Source of the DNA: Escarpia spicata
Taxonomy: Eukaryota; Annelida; Polychaeta; Sabellida; Siboglinidae
Reading direction: 5' to 3'
DNA: 64,000 nucleotides
Assembly (NCBI GenBank): GCA_963995525.1
Contig: OZ023207.1
Location: 3,316,105 to 3,380,104 of the forward strand
Part shown: in pieces, positions 11,441 to 23,130 of the stretch
How positions within the stretch are numbered: position 1 is the first letter of the stretch
How the letters are laid out: each line of letters starts with the position of its first letter
Translations under genes and position numbers: made by a program
Notes under the pieces: generated by a model
What the model was told of the DNA's origin: nothing
The model's database searches: none
The model's input: only the letters and a program-made list of their open reading frames with translations

Positions 11441-12880
11441 AACAAATACCTCTCCACTTAACAGCATCCCCTCTTACACGTCATTGGTTATTACGAGTGT
11501 GTGTCGTACGTGTTTACGAAAAGCTCCCTCCGCAATTAATTAGAATAATCAAGATTTCTGGTTCGTTGATGTTCATATTTGTGGAGTTTGAATTGTTTAG
11601 ATTAAGTATTATGCGCAACAGGTTTTAGAAAATATTTGTTTTCAAAATATCTTAAATACATTATTTCGATCGAGAGGATGGTTAACTACGAAGGTGTAAA
11701 TAACCGTATATATTTTAATCCAAAAGCGTACTATGCATATTTGACTGGAAGAGTTTCAAGAAGTTTGTGAAGCGCGATTGCAAAATGTAGAACTTCACCG
11801 TGGCGGTACCTCAGGACCATATTACTGGGCGTAAAGAGCGTGTTGACGAAAGGCCATTTATTAGAAAGCTTATTATCGTAAACACTCTTTCCACTGCATT
11901 GATACTAGCATCCTATAATCAAAATAGATACATAAAACTGCGAAACAATGAATGCGTTTTTATTTATTTTTGATTGACGTGGAACGTAGTCGCAATTTCG
12001 ACTTTTCAGTAAACCTTTCAAATCGTCGTTTTGATCTTGTTTATACTTTCACGCATGCGTACCATCGGTACACTGACCTAAGTGCACATTAGTTGTTTTC
12101 TTCAAACATATTTCTTAATGACCCCACCGATATGGTGTCAATTGTAAAACTAGTATAGCTATACAGTTAGTGCTGGTGGCTGGTACTACGTCTAGGACTG
12201 ATATGTATTGGTTAGCCATACCATTCGGGCCGGCATGCTTGCTGTGAATATGTATTGATGTATTTATGTTGTTGTTTACATGATATGTGTCTCTGAATAA
12301 AACTAAAATGTCATTACGTTGGCCTTTTTCAATCTACACTTGTCTTCTTGCCTTGCATTGTTGCTTTGCATATGAATATGTATGTGACATAGGCGCATAC
12401 ATGTATATTTCTTTGTTATCTAGTGTTGAAAAAGACACAAATTTATGCTTGGTGTGCGTGTGTGTGTGTGCGTGTGTGGGTACGTGTGTGCGTGTGTGTG
12501 TGCGTGCGTGTGCACCGCATAATTCCATGAAAGTCTGAATACAAAGTACTTGTCGCCTAGTGTTAGGTACAGGTCTTACAAAAGTTAAACTTATTTAACA
12601 AATTTCATTATGTTCAGTGTACCCAATACATTAGTCATGAACACTTGTATCCATACATGCGCATGTATCTAGGAACGAATGCACGCAAGCAAACATGCAC
12701 GAATGTATGTACGAATGTATGTACATATATATTCATATGCACTAAATATGTATGCTCTTATGCAAATATCAGTGCTACTGTGCAAATCTCCTTAACAGTA
12801 AACAAAACTACTGAAAATAATTCAACAATGTGAGTTTTATTTAAAAGGACAACACAAACTCACCAAATAATAGCGAATAT
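11441..12880. other. 5' flank and 3' flank of GPCR module 2, non-coding
   Basis: 11,765-11,990 parallels 32,073-32,280. It then joins directly to sequence matching 32,705-32,800, so about 430 bp present in module 3 are absent. A GT/GC microsatellite occupies 12,452-12,515. The open frames here are translations of that repeat and are not genes. Confidence 0.6.
12836..12841 (-). promoter_or_regulatory. Candidate polyadenylation signal AATAAA for G2
   Basis: Minus-strand AATAAA just past the G2 stop, at the same relative place as the G1 signal. Confidence 0.4.
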
Positions 12881-12881
12881 G

Positions 12882-13816
12882 TTACATACACTGTGTAACA
12901 CTGTTGAACCACGTCGAAATAATTTTAGCCGTTTTACTTCGAACAGACGGGAAAAAGACTAAATAAATCATACTATTGACCGAAGAATTACACATCATTA
13001 TCCAAACTGCTACAAACCTATACGAATTAGGCAAATACTTGTCCATACCTATGACTGTTGTGAATAAGTATATTGCAATAGGAATAGTTAGAATCAGATA
13101 CGATAAACATATTAACAAAATATTTATACCAGAGCGAAAGTCACCGATGGAATACCTTCAACATAGACAGCTCCACCACCGATTGAGTTCACTTGCGCGG
13201 TTATTTGAAGGTGAGTTCGCACAATCACGGAAAATATCCTTGCATTGGCATAAACGATGACAATGATCGGTAATACTATTATCAGTATCAACTCTGTAAG
13301 AAATGTAGCTTCAATTGTAGAAGTTCCTTTTATATTGGGCATGCATGTGTCAATGTCCAACGTTGTCGTTCCTTGGAGAAATGCCACAGTTAAAACCGCC
13401 CCAATCAACCATATGCAACAAATGATGAATTAACATCGATTCTTAGTGAGGATTTGTTTATATCGCAGCGATTTCTTTATGGCGACCATCTTACACACGG
13501 TCACCCAACAGAGACTGTGCATGGAGTTGAATACGAACCAAGTACTGCAGACTTGTTGAATCTTACTCAGGTAGCGAGTCATGTTACGTGCATTCGACGT
13601 TACGTTCGAACACAAGGCAGCGCTGATTGGCATCATCGTACAGCCGTTGGCGAGATCACACAGCGTGAGAGACAACATGAAGAGCGTCGTGCGATCTTCG
13701 CGCAGTTGCGGATGTTTTACAATTACCGCGATCACGAGCACGTTCAATGTTATATTGATAGCGATCACTGCACTGATGATGACGGGCTTCATATCCTCAA
13801 AATGTGTTACATCCAT
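12882..13816 (-). pseudogene. G2: rhodopsin-like GPCR with a nonsense codon and a 10-bp deletion
   Basis: Full-length relative of G5. Residues 1-128 (13,816 down to 13,430) cover the short N-terminus, TM1, TM2 (SLTLCDL), TM3 and the CKM motif. The codon after NRC is TAA where G1 and G5 have TAC, which ends the frame at the start of TM4. The frame then continues in register through TM4 and TM5 (13,408-13,124). Near 13,139 ten bases present in G5 are missing, shifting the frame between TM5 and TM6. TM6, TM7 and the tail (12,882-13,118) are open in the new frame. Only two lesions are visible, which suggests recent loss, though a sequencing error in one is possible. Confidence 0.9.
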
Positions 13817-13973
13817 ATTTCATGTATATCCTCTATGTATGTTAGATGCACTTTGTGTCAACGCTAGTCATGATCAATGTCACACCGCCGACTATCTCCA
13901 ACAAAGTGCGTACATTACGACGTATCTTCTATCAATAGTGAACGACGCTTGCTGATTGGTTTACGCTCCTCAG

Positions 13974-15412
13974 TGCCCGGATGAATCCACGCACCGAACA
14001 TGGCGTTGAGATAATGTACGGCATATCTGGCACAGCTCTGAGCTGTTTTGTTTCACACTTTACTGAGAGATACGAAACCATTAAGATTGGGAACTGCTTT
14101 TAGGCTACACTGCCCACTTTATGTGCTGTTCCACAAGCTCCGTTTTTGAGTCTTTGATTTTCACTCTACACAACAAGACTAAGCTCTGTTAGTTTCTGAT
14201 TTCAAGACTAAGCTCAGTTAGTAACATTCATAATATAAACCAACACCTTCATGGAGACGATACCGATATTTACATTTCCTTATCAACGTCTAATACTAAT
14301 TGCTCCTTAGGTCAGCTCAGAAATACTCTCAATGACATTTTCGTTTGGATGATTCAGAGTAGATTAAAGTTAAATGCTGATAAAACAGAGTTTCTCATAA
14401 TTGGTACACAGAGGCAACGTAACAAAATTAAAAGCTTTTTTCCCACACCTTTGTTTAACCTGTATGACACGCCTGCAGCTTCAGCACGAAAACCTTTGTT
14501 TAACATGTATGACACGCCTGCAGCTTCAGCACGAAAACCTTTGTTTAATCTGTATGACACGCCTGCAGCTTCAGCACGAAAACCTTTGTTTAACCTGTAT
14601 GACACGCCTGCAGCTTCAGCACGAAAACCTTTGTCTAACCTGTATGACACGCCTGCAGCTTCAGCACGAAATCTTGGAGTAATATTTCATAATAATTTCA
14701 ATTTAGACAGCATATTTCTCAAACTTGTCGCTGCTGCTAATACCGTATTCGTGATTTATGACGTATTCGCCGTTATTTTCCTCTTTCTGTTTCAAAAACT
14801 ATCGCAACTGCACTTGTTACTAATAGGCTTGAATATTCCCATTCCTTTTTCACAATATTGTCCTTGAGAATATCACTAGGCTACCACGAGTACAGCATTG
14901 CTTAATGAAGGTTACGACTAGTTCTACGCGGTTTTCTCACTCAGTGCCTCTTCTAAAGTCCTTGCACTGGCGTCCTGTATGATATCTTATTATTTTAAAG
15001 ATCTGTACCATTACGAATCAGGCACTTTCGTGTAAGCAAATATCTTATTTATATGCATTAATCCTGTACAAAAGCCTACCAACTTTCGGTCATTTAGTTC
15101 TGATTTACGTTTTGTTCCTAGAGTCAATTCTAATACGGAACATTTTCTGTTGCTGCAACAACTCTTTGGAATATGCTTCCTGTTTGTTTTAGATCAGTTG
15201 AACATATTATACAATTTCGCCGTCATTTAGAAACTTACCTTCATAACTTGTGTATCCACATTAGCTCCCTGGCCTACTGATACATCTGTTGCCGACATTA
15301 ATATGGCGTATCGATTTTGATATTGACTAACCCTTTTGTGTTGATGCGCCTTTGAGTTTGGTTTCCGTTGAGTTAGGCGCAAAAGAAATTACCTTATTAT
15401 TATTATTATTAT
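13974..15412 (+). pseudogene. LINE-A copy A2 (L2-like LINE), with internal minisatellite
   Basis: Plus-strand LINE remnant beginning at the shared module junction and ending in an ATT microsatellite tail (15,393-15,412). RT blocks are degenerate before 14,349. From 14,349 an open frame of 172 codons carries SRLKLNADKTEFLIIGTQRQRNK, then an in-frame 45-bp repeat array, then NLGVIF and the following region. The C-terminal part (14,930-15,270) is broken but keeps recognisable HWRPV-, PRVNSNTEHFLL- and LWNM-like pieces of the L2 tail. A tandem duplication of about 30 bp sits at 14,185-14,222. Confidence 0.85.
14447..14670 (+). repeat. 45-bp minisatellite, 5 units, inside an RT frame
   Basis: Five near-identical units; tgtatgacac recurs at 14,461, 14,506, 14,551, 14,596 and 14,641. 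The unit is 45 bp and encodes LYDTPAASARKPLFN in the RT frame. Being a multiple of three without stops, it also stays open in other frames, producing spurious ORFs on both strands. Confidence 0.98.
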
Positions 15413-16044
15413 ATCACGACGTAACAGGAACATTCTTATACAAAAAAGCAATGCAAGTAACAACACCGGTGAGATTGCATTTGATCAAATGTGGGTAGTT
15501 ATTATTGGTAAGTGGAAATGTCATGTATCATGTATTTGTTCAATTCAGTACTCACTTGCTTCTACCATGTCCGAACTACATTTTGTTTCCCAAAAGTGCG
15601 GATGTGAATAGGAGAATAGTTCAAATATAACTAATTTTAAACCCTTGTAAAACCTATATACTGAATGAACGAACGAACGAATGAACAAATGAATGAATGA
15701 ATGGATGACTCACTTTATTACAGAATATTACATTTGTTACAAAAATATGATTCTGTGTAAAGCTGTTATTATGATATGAGGGAATTTGAGTTGTGGTTAT
15801 TGTAAAAATGGCCGCGATGTCAAGGAATGCACTTACATAAGTGATATCAAATGAACAGGGAACCGTGGGTGATACGGAACTTCTCTGGCAGGTCAAACCT
15901 TTGATACTGTGAGTGCCCAACGAAAGTAAAACTTTCTATACTTGGAAACAGTAAGCTAAAATACTAATAAATAATTTAATAAATTGGGTTTAATTAAAAA
16001 CACAAACTTTAAAAAGTGTTAACATAAGCTACTGTATTGCCACA
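15413..16044. repeat. Linker between LINE-A tail and GPCR fragment (copy 1 of 3)
   Basis: Non-coding. Nearly the same sequence follows the LINE-A tails at 20,911 and 21,453. It includes a GAAC/GAAT tetranucleotide run at 15,664-15,705 whose length differs between copies. Confidence 0.9.
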
Positions 16045-16416
16045 TACACTGTGTAATGTGGTTGAACCATAATGAAATCATCTTAGTCGCTCTATTCCGA
16101 ACTGACTAAAAAGGACTACATAAATTATAGTATTGACTAAATAATTGCACATCATTATCCAAATTTCAACAAATCGATATGGAGAGTTCAAATAATTGTC
16201 CTTTCATAGAGAGTACGTGTATAACAATAGGAACAGTTTTAATTATATATGCCAAACATCGATTTCTTTGTCAACGACGGCATGCTTCCAATACATTCAG
16301 TTGTTCTCCCAGTCGAGTACACTTTCGAGGTGATTTGAAGATGTGTCTGCACAATCAGGTAGAATATCCTTGCGCTAAAGTATACAATCATTTTCGTGCA
16401 ATGTTCGTCAAGTGGT
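16045..16416 (-). pseudogene. G3: GPCR fragment, TM5 to C-terminus
   Basis: Minus-strand pieces align to G5 from the end of TM5 (SARIFYLIVQTHLQITSKV, about 16,400-16,330) through TM6 and TM7 to the C-terminal tail and the conserved stop region. A stop lies at 16,239 and frameshifts follow. The N-terminal half was replaced at about 16,417 by unrelated sequence. G4 and G6 are its closest relatives. Confidence 0.85.
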
Positions 16417-16512
16417 GTGATGCCTCCCTTCTCGAGAAGCTCCTTCGCGCCACGGTGAGACAGGTCGATGTTGGTGAGGAGCACCTCCAGCCAGGCCAAG
16501 TACCTGGAGTAG
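16417..16512 (-). pseudogene. 96-bp fragment of the unknown-family gene found at 25.3-27.6 kb
   Basis: The minus strand encodes WLEVLLTNIDLSHRGAKELLEKGGIT, matching the reading of 26,199-26,299. It is joined in frame to G3, giving an 86-codon chimeric open frame (16,239-16,499). The boundary with G3 has a few bases of shared sequence (gtgatgcc / gtgtgatgcc). The other boundary abuts LINE-A copy A3. Confidence 0.9.
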
Positions 16513-17190
16513 TTTGATTTTCACTCTACACAACAAGGCTAAGCTCTGTTAGTAACAGTCATAATATAAACCAACACCTATATGGAGACGATACCGATAT
16601 TTACATTTCTTTATCTACGTCTAATACAAATTGCTCCTTAGGTCAGCTCAGAGAAAGTCTCAATGACATTTTCGTTTGGATGATTCAGAGTAGAATAGTT
16701 AGATGCTGATAAAACAGAGTTTCTCATAATTGGTACCCAGATGCAGCGTAACAAAATTAAAAGCTTTTTTCCGCACACCTTTGTTTAACCTGTATGACAC
16801 GCCTGCAGCTTCAGCACGAAAACCTTTGTTTAACCTGTATGACACGCCTGCAGCTTCAGCACGAAAACCTTTGTTTAACCTGTATGACACGCCTGCAGCT
16901 TCAGCACGAAAACCTTTGTTTAACCTGTATGACACGCCTGCAGCTTCAGCACGAAAACCTTTGTTTAACCTGTATGACACGCCTGCAGCTTCAGCACGAA
17001 AACCTTTGTTTAACCTGTATGACACGCCTGCAGCTTCAGCACGAAATCTTGGAAGAATATTTGATGACAATTTAAATTTACACAACATATTTCTCAAACT
17101 TGTCCCTGCTGCTAATACCGTATACGTCATTTATGACGTATTCACCGTTATTTTCCTCTTTCTTTTTTAAAAAACTATCGCAACTGCACT
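16511..17190 (+). pseudogene. LINE-A copy A3, 5' part
   Basis: Starts within the RT at tttgattttcactctacac, matching A2 from 14,154. It continues through the LIIGTQMQRNK region and the six-unit repeat to gcaactgcactt at 17,190, where a CR1 element interrupts it. The LINE resumes at 20,314. An open frame of 146 codons covers 16,730-17,170. Confidence 0.9.
16777..17045 (+). repeat. 45-bp minisatellite, 6 units, inside an RT frame
   Basis: Same unit as at 14,447-14,670; tgtatgacac recurs at 16,791, 16,836, 16,881, 16,926, 16,971 and 17,016. The units are essentially identical to one another, more homogeneous than in the five-unit array. Confidence 0.98.
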
Positions 17191-20100
17191 TTAACAAGAT
17201 TATCAAGATTGAATAAGATTGCCACCCAGAGAATCAACTCTAGGTGGCAGGTGGACAAGGAAGCCTTTTGGCTTACCGAGTGTCCAACCCTTTTATCTAT
17301 GTGTATCCAGCCCTTCTGAGGTATGTGTCGATTTTATTCTTAAACATATTCACGCTACTAGCGCCAACACAATCAGCAGATAATCTGTTCCATTAATTTA
17401 CAGGCCTTTGTGAAAATGAGAACTTTCTTATATATAATCTACACTGCTCCTTTGCTAATGTAACTTTATGTCCTCTAGTCCTTCTATCTTTGTTAACTGA
17501 GAAAAATTTCTATCAATATTTTCAAAATCATTTATTATTTTAAGCACTTCTATCTGATCTCCTCTCAATCTCCTGGTCTGTAGTGTTGTTAAACCACATT
17601 CTTTTAGGCGAATTTAATAAATAAGATCCCTCTTATTCTTAATGAGGCCTGCCTATTGTTTTGTACAGCGGTATTATTAGTTCTTTCTCCTTATACGCTA
17701 TATTTCGCCTAATTAATCCAAAGATTTGATTTCCCTTTGAAGCTACAATTCCGTTAAGCCTAAGTCCTTTTCTTTTGCAGTAGTACTTAGTACAGTACCC
17801 CGATTGTATATTCTACCTCTTCGTTCCCATGTCCTGTGTGGAGGCATTTGCATTTCCCAAAATTGAACAGCATTTGCCACTTTTCAGACCATTTGATCAA
17901 CCTGTCAAGATCATCTTGAAATGCTGTCTATCTTCATCACTTTTAATCCTTCTACACTTTTGTATCATCCACAAATTTCATCACCTTGCTTGTTATTTCA
18001 TCATCCAAATCGTTGATATATATTAAGAATAATATTGGTCCTAGTACTGATCCCTGTGGTACCCCAATCAATAGCGATTTCAAGTTTGAAACCTCCCCAT
18101 CAACTACAACACGTTGTGTAAACTGTATTAGAATGTTGGTTAAACTGCATTAGAATGCATTAGCTCCTACCACTAGAAATACAGTTTTATTATTAAGTTT
18201 CTTTCTCGTGCCATCTTGTCAAAAGAATAATATAGGTCCTAGTACTGATACCTGTGGTACCCCACTCAATACCGATTTCAAGTTTGAAGCCTCCCCATCA
18301 ACTACTACACGTTGTCTTCTGTCAATCAGCCATTTTTCTATCCAGTTTATTATACCATTTCCTATGCCATGGGCCTATAGTTTAAGCAGTAATCTTTGAT
18401 ATGGTACTTCGTCGAACATTTTTTGAAAATCTAAGTAGACGATATCTACTGGTGATCCCTCATCTACCCACTTAGTGATGTTTTCCAAACAACATAACAT
18501 ATTTGTTAAACATGATCTCGCTTTAAAAAAACCATGTCGAGATGGGTTTATCAAGTGGTGTTTAAGAAGAAAATCAACCATGTGATCTTTAATTAGTCTT
18601 TCTAATAATTTACAAATCACTGATGTTAAACTCACTGGTCTATAGTTCTCTGACTTGTTTCTCGAACCTTTTTTTAAAATAACGGTATAATGTTTGCCTC
18701 TTTCCATCCTAAATCAACCATTCCGTCTTCGAATGACAAATTGAAAACTGTTGCAAGCGGTACGCTAATTTGTTCTACAATTTCCAATAGTAGTTTGGGC
18801 GGAATCCCATCCACTCCAGGTGATTTATTATCCTTCATAAACCTTATTTTCTTAGCTACCATTTCCGGGGTTACAATTAATTGTCCTACATAGTCTGAAT
18901 CTGCCCCCTTGAACTTAGCCTCTGGTACTTGGCAGTGAACTAATATCTTCCCTGGTAAACACTGAACTAAAGTACTCATTCAGGTCTTCTGCCATTATGA
19001 ATCCCTCTGATATTATATTTCCAGCATTATCTTCTAGAGGACCGACCTTACCTTGAACTTTCTATTTGCTTCGAACATACGCATACAAATTCTTGCTGTC
19101 ATGTTTTATATTACTAGCTAATTGTTGTTCATAGCTTCTCTTTGAATTTCAGCTGTAGCTTGGTTAAGTGCTTCTTTATAAATGTTGTAGTCTTTATCAT
19201 TTCCAGTACATCTATATGACTTCCATATCGTTTGTTTATACTTAATTTTTCTAATGGCTTCTTTCGATAAGTGTTTCTTTTTGGACCGTTTCCCTTGTTT
19301 TTTGAAGGGTACAAATTTATTGATTATGTACTTAATTCCATTCTTTAATACATTCCAGCATTCTGTTGCTGTTTTATTTTTCATTGTGTTATTCCAGTCT
19401 ATCTTTGCTAAATATTTCCCCATGTCGTTATACCTTCCTTTGTGGAAAATTCTCCAATACTGCTTTTTACTATTCCTTTCTGATTTTACTTTGATGGTAA
19501 AATGTATCTGGTTGTTATCACTACTCCCCAGTGGCTCGCATATCTTGACATTGTCGACTAATTCATTCTGTGAGGACAAAACTACGTCTAACACATTCTC
19601 ACCACTTGTTCATTCTAGCACATGTTGAGAAAGGAAAGTATCTTGAAATAAAAATAAAAACTCACTCCCCATACTCTGTAAAGATTTCCATTGTATATGC
19701 CCATGTTTAAAATACCCCATAATAACACAGTCCCGTTTGCGTACTTCCCTTGTAGCGTTTTGTACTTTTTCATTCTCTTCTATGCTTATGTTAGGACTTC
19801 GATACACTAACCCAACTGTTAACGTTGAGTTTCCTGTAACTATTTCCTGTAACTATGTTACACCAAACAGCTTCTTCGCAATCTGCTTCTCTTTCTAATT
19901 TATTTCATAAGCCTGGATAGATTCTTTAATTTATAAAATAACTCTACCTCCCTTTCTTCCTATTCTATATTTTCTAAACATTACATATCCTGTCAGTTCC
20001 AATTCGGCATCTGATGTATCGATGGTGGTCCAGGATTCTGTTATACCTATACATATGAGGGTCAATATCTTCTACCATAATGTTTAGTTCATTTCTTTTG

Positions 20101-20313
20101 TTTACTCTACCCTGTCAGTCACATGTTCTATCCTTACCCCCGGTATACAAACAACGACGTCCTTCCCCTCGCTTAGTGTCTTGTCCGTCTTTCTCATAAT
20201 GGAGTCGCCCATAAACACCCTCTCTTTCCTCATTGCCCCCTCAATCACTGCCTCAGAGTAGCTCCTTCTTCGGTTTGCATCTGTCTGGTTGTTGTCTTTT
20301 CCCCCTAAACTTG
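17191..20313 (-). pseudogene. CR1-like LINE inserted into LINE-A copy A3
   Basis: A long minus-strand CR1 copy, closely related to 43,364-46,144 but with many lesions. The 3' tail is at 17,191-17,230. RT and linker open pieces lie at 18,375-18,707, 18,674-18,979 and 19,118-19,594. The endonuclease piece at 19,610-19,807 has GYFKHGHIQW where the intact copy has GDFNHGHIQW, so a catalytic-site Asp is lost. The 5' part extends further than in the 43-46 kb copy, through about 20,033-20,313, and includes GDSIMRKTDKTLSEGKDVVV, the start of an SGNH/GDSL esterase-type ORF1. A segment of the RT is duplicated at 18,016-18,117 and 18,225-18,320. Confidence 0.9.
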
Positions 20314-20910
20314 GTACTAATAGGCTTGAATATTGCCATTCCTTTTTTTACAATATTGCTCTTTAAAATATCACTAGGTTACAACGAGTACAACTTTGCT
20401 TAATGAGGGTTATGACTCGATCTAGGCGGTTTTATCACTATGTGCCTCTTCTAAAGTCCTTGCACTGGCTTCCTGTATTGTATCTTATTATTGTTTTTAA
20501 TCTGTACCATTACCTATCAAGCACTACACGCAAGCAAACATCTTATTTATATTTATTAATCCTGTAAAAAAGCCTATTCACTTTCGTTCATTTAGTTCTG
20601 ATTTACTTTTGTTCCTAGAATCAATTCTAATATGGAACATTTTATGTTGCTGCACCAACTCTTTGGAATATGCTCCCTGTTTGTATTCGATCATTAGAAT
20701 ATGTTATACAATTTCACCGTCATTTAGAAACTTACCTTTATAACTTGTGTATCCACATTAACTCCCTGGCCTACTGATACATCTGTTGCCGACATTAATA
20801 TGGCGTATCGATTTTGATATTGACTAACCCTTTTGTATTGATGCGCCTTTGAATTTGGTTTCCGTTGAGTTAGGCGCAAAAGAAATTACCTTATTATTAT
20901 TATTATATCA
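20314..20910 (+). pseudogene. LINE-A copy A3, 3' part
   Basis: Continues A3 after the CR1 insertion: actaataggcttgaatattgcc matches A2 at 14,819. The C-terminal RT region is degenerate and the end is an ATT tail (20,892-20,907). Confidence 0.9.
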
Positions 20911-22079
20911 CGACGTAACAGGAACATTCTTATACAAAAAAGCAATGCAAGTAACAACACCGGTGAGATTGCATTTGATCAAATGTGGGTAGTTATTATT
21001 GGAAAGTGGAAATGTCATGTATCATGTATTTGTTCAATTCAGTACTCACTTGCTTCTACCATGTCCGAACTACATTTTGTTTCCTAAAAGTGCGGATGTG
21101 AATAGGAGAATAGTTCAAATATAACTAATTTAAAACCCTTGTAAAACCTATATATTGAATGAACGAACGAACGAACGAACGAACGAACGAACGAACAAAT
21201 GAATGAATGAATGGATGACTCACTTTATTACAGAATATTACATTTATTACCAAGATATGATTATATGTAAAGCTGATATTATGATATGAGGGAATTTGAG
21301 TTGTGGTTATTGTAAAAACAGTTGACGACTTTAATATGGCGTATCGATTTTGATATTGACTGACCCTTTTGTATTGATGCACCTCTGAGTTTGGTTTCAG
21401 TTGATTTAGGCGCAAAAGAAGTCACCTTATTATTATTATTATTATTATATAACGACGTAACAGGAACATTCCTATTCAAAAAGCAATGCAAGTAACCACT
21501 ATTGAGATGCATTTGATGAAATGTGGGTAGATATTATTGGTAAGTTGAAATGTCTTGTGTCATGTACTTGTATTCAATTGCTTCTACGATGTCCGAACTA
21601 CATTTTGTTGCCCAAAATGGCGGATGTGAATAGGAGAATAGTTCAAACATAACTAATTTGAAACGCTTCTAAAACCTATATATTGAACGAACGAACGAAT
21701 GAACGAAAGAACGAACGAACGAACGAAAGAATGAATGGATGACTCACTTTATTACAGAATATGACATTTATTACAAAAATATGATTGTATGTGAAGCTGT
21801 TATTATGATATGAGGGAATTTGAGTTGTGGTTATTGTAAGAAATGGCCGCGATGTCAAGGAATGCACTTACATAAGTGATATTCAAATGAACAGGGAACC
21901 GTGGGTCATACGGAACTTCTCTGGCAGGTCAAACCTTTGATACTGTGAGTGCCCAAAGAAAGTACAACTTTCTGTACTTGGAAACAGTAAGCTAAAATAC
22001 TAATAAATAATTTAATAAACTGGGTTTAATTAAAAAACACAAACTTTAAAAAGTGTTAACATAAGCTACTGTATTGCCA
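20911..22079. repeat. Tandem linker copies 2 and 3 with a third LINE-A tail
   Basis: 20,911-21,315 repeats the linker of 15,413-15,800. At about 21,315-21,330 it breaks and restarts in a LINE-A 3' end (21,331-21,452, ATT tail 21,428-21,449). The linker then repeats again, at 21,453-22,079. GAAC-type tetranucleotide runs at 21,158-21,210 and 21,686-21,735 mark the two copies. Confidence 0.9.
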
Positions 22080-22450
22080 CATACACTGTGTAATGTGGTT
22101 GAACCATATTGAAATCATCCTAGTCGCTCTACTCCGAACTGACTAAAAAGGATTTAATAAATTATAGCGTTGACTAAAGAAGTGCATATCATTATCAAAA
22201 TTTCAGCAAATCGATATGGAGAGTTCAAATACTTGTCCTTTCATAGAGAGTACGTGTATAACAATAGAAACAGTTATACTTATATATGCCAAACATCGAT
22301 TTCTTTGTCAACGACGGAATGCTTCCAATACATTCAGTTGTTCCCCCAGTCGAGTACACTTTCAAGGTGATTTGAAGGTGTGTCCGCACAATCAGGTAGA
22401 ATATCCTTGCGATGGAGAATACAATCATTCTCGTGCAATGTACGTAAAGT
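22080..22450 (-). pseudogene. G4: GPCR fragment, TM5 to C-terminus
   Basis: Close relative of G3. A 67-codon open piece (22,225-22,428) reads IARIFYLIVRTHLQITLKVYSTG, the end of TM5 and the third intracellular loop, before a frameshift. TM6, TM7 and the tail are recognisable in other frames down to 22,080. Similarity to the G6 region continues past TM5 to about 22,650. Confidence 0.85.
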
Positions 22451-22739
22451 GGTGTGAGCTGTCTTGTAAGTATGGAGTTTGAGATATCATAATCTCCGAC
22501 TACGTCTCAACGCTGTGGCTGACACACTTCTTATATAGAGGTGTATATGTAACGGATACTTATATCTTACACAATGTATTTTTATATAACAGTCGGCCGT
22601 GGGTTGTATTTTTACGAAGTGAAAACAGAGAGTGTTACTTATATAGGGTGGACAATTGAACCGCAAATACCTGCGGCAGACAAACTGAAGCCTTGGATAT
22701 GTATGGAGAGCCTACGCCACCACTATGCTGGCTCAGTAG

Positions 22740-23130
22740 CCAGTACCGTGATTTCAGATTGATTCACTTTCTGGAATCTACGCTAGAATGCACAGGATAG
22801 TATACAAGACTGGGAAGTGAAAGTACGCTAAAAAGGAAGTATGCGTGAATACGATGCTACGGGAGATGAACTGATCCGGAACAAATTCATATTCGGGGTG
22901 CTAAGCCAGGCTACAAGGACCGACTTGCTGAAAGGCCACAGGAAACCTGATGGGTCTAAGAAAACAAACAACAAAATCATGACTCGCATATGTTGGTATT
23001 ATCGCCCAAGGCAAACACTGAAAGAAAGGTCATGCTTTCGTGATGTCGTAACGCAAATACGAAAGCATATGGTTTATTTTGGTTGTATTGGAAATCCGCC
23101 ATGTTTAATTACATCTGCTGATTATCACTG
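22740..23130 (+). pseudogene. Ty3/Gypsy gag remnant
   Basis: A plus-strand frame (97 codons at 22,841-23,134, extended upstream across a stop by IQDWEVKVR) reads EYDATGDELIRNKFIFGVLS, the gag capsid region before the zinc knuckle. A degraded CCHC stretch follows (CWYYRPRQTLKERSC). Several cysteines expected in the knuckle are replaced. No pol follows. Confidence 0.7.

Noticed and set aside
12287..12538. Cys/Val-rich 83-codon frame
   Set aside because: Translation of a GT/GC microsatellite plus flanks.
13454..13955. Plus-strand frames of 137 and 124 codons over G2, and similar ones at 33,568-33,904
   Set aside because: Antisense shadows of the GPCR coding strand.
14354..17130. Frames on both strands repeating YRLNKGFRAEAAGVS or LTCMTRLQLQHENLC
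   Set aside because: Other-frame readings of the 45-bp minisatellite, which stays open because its length is a multiple of three.
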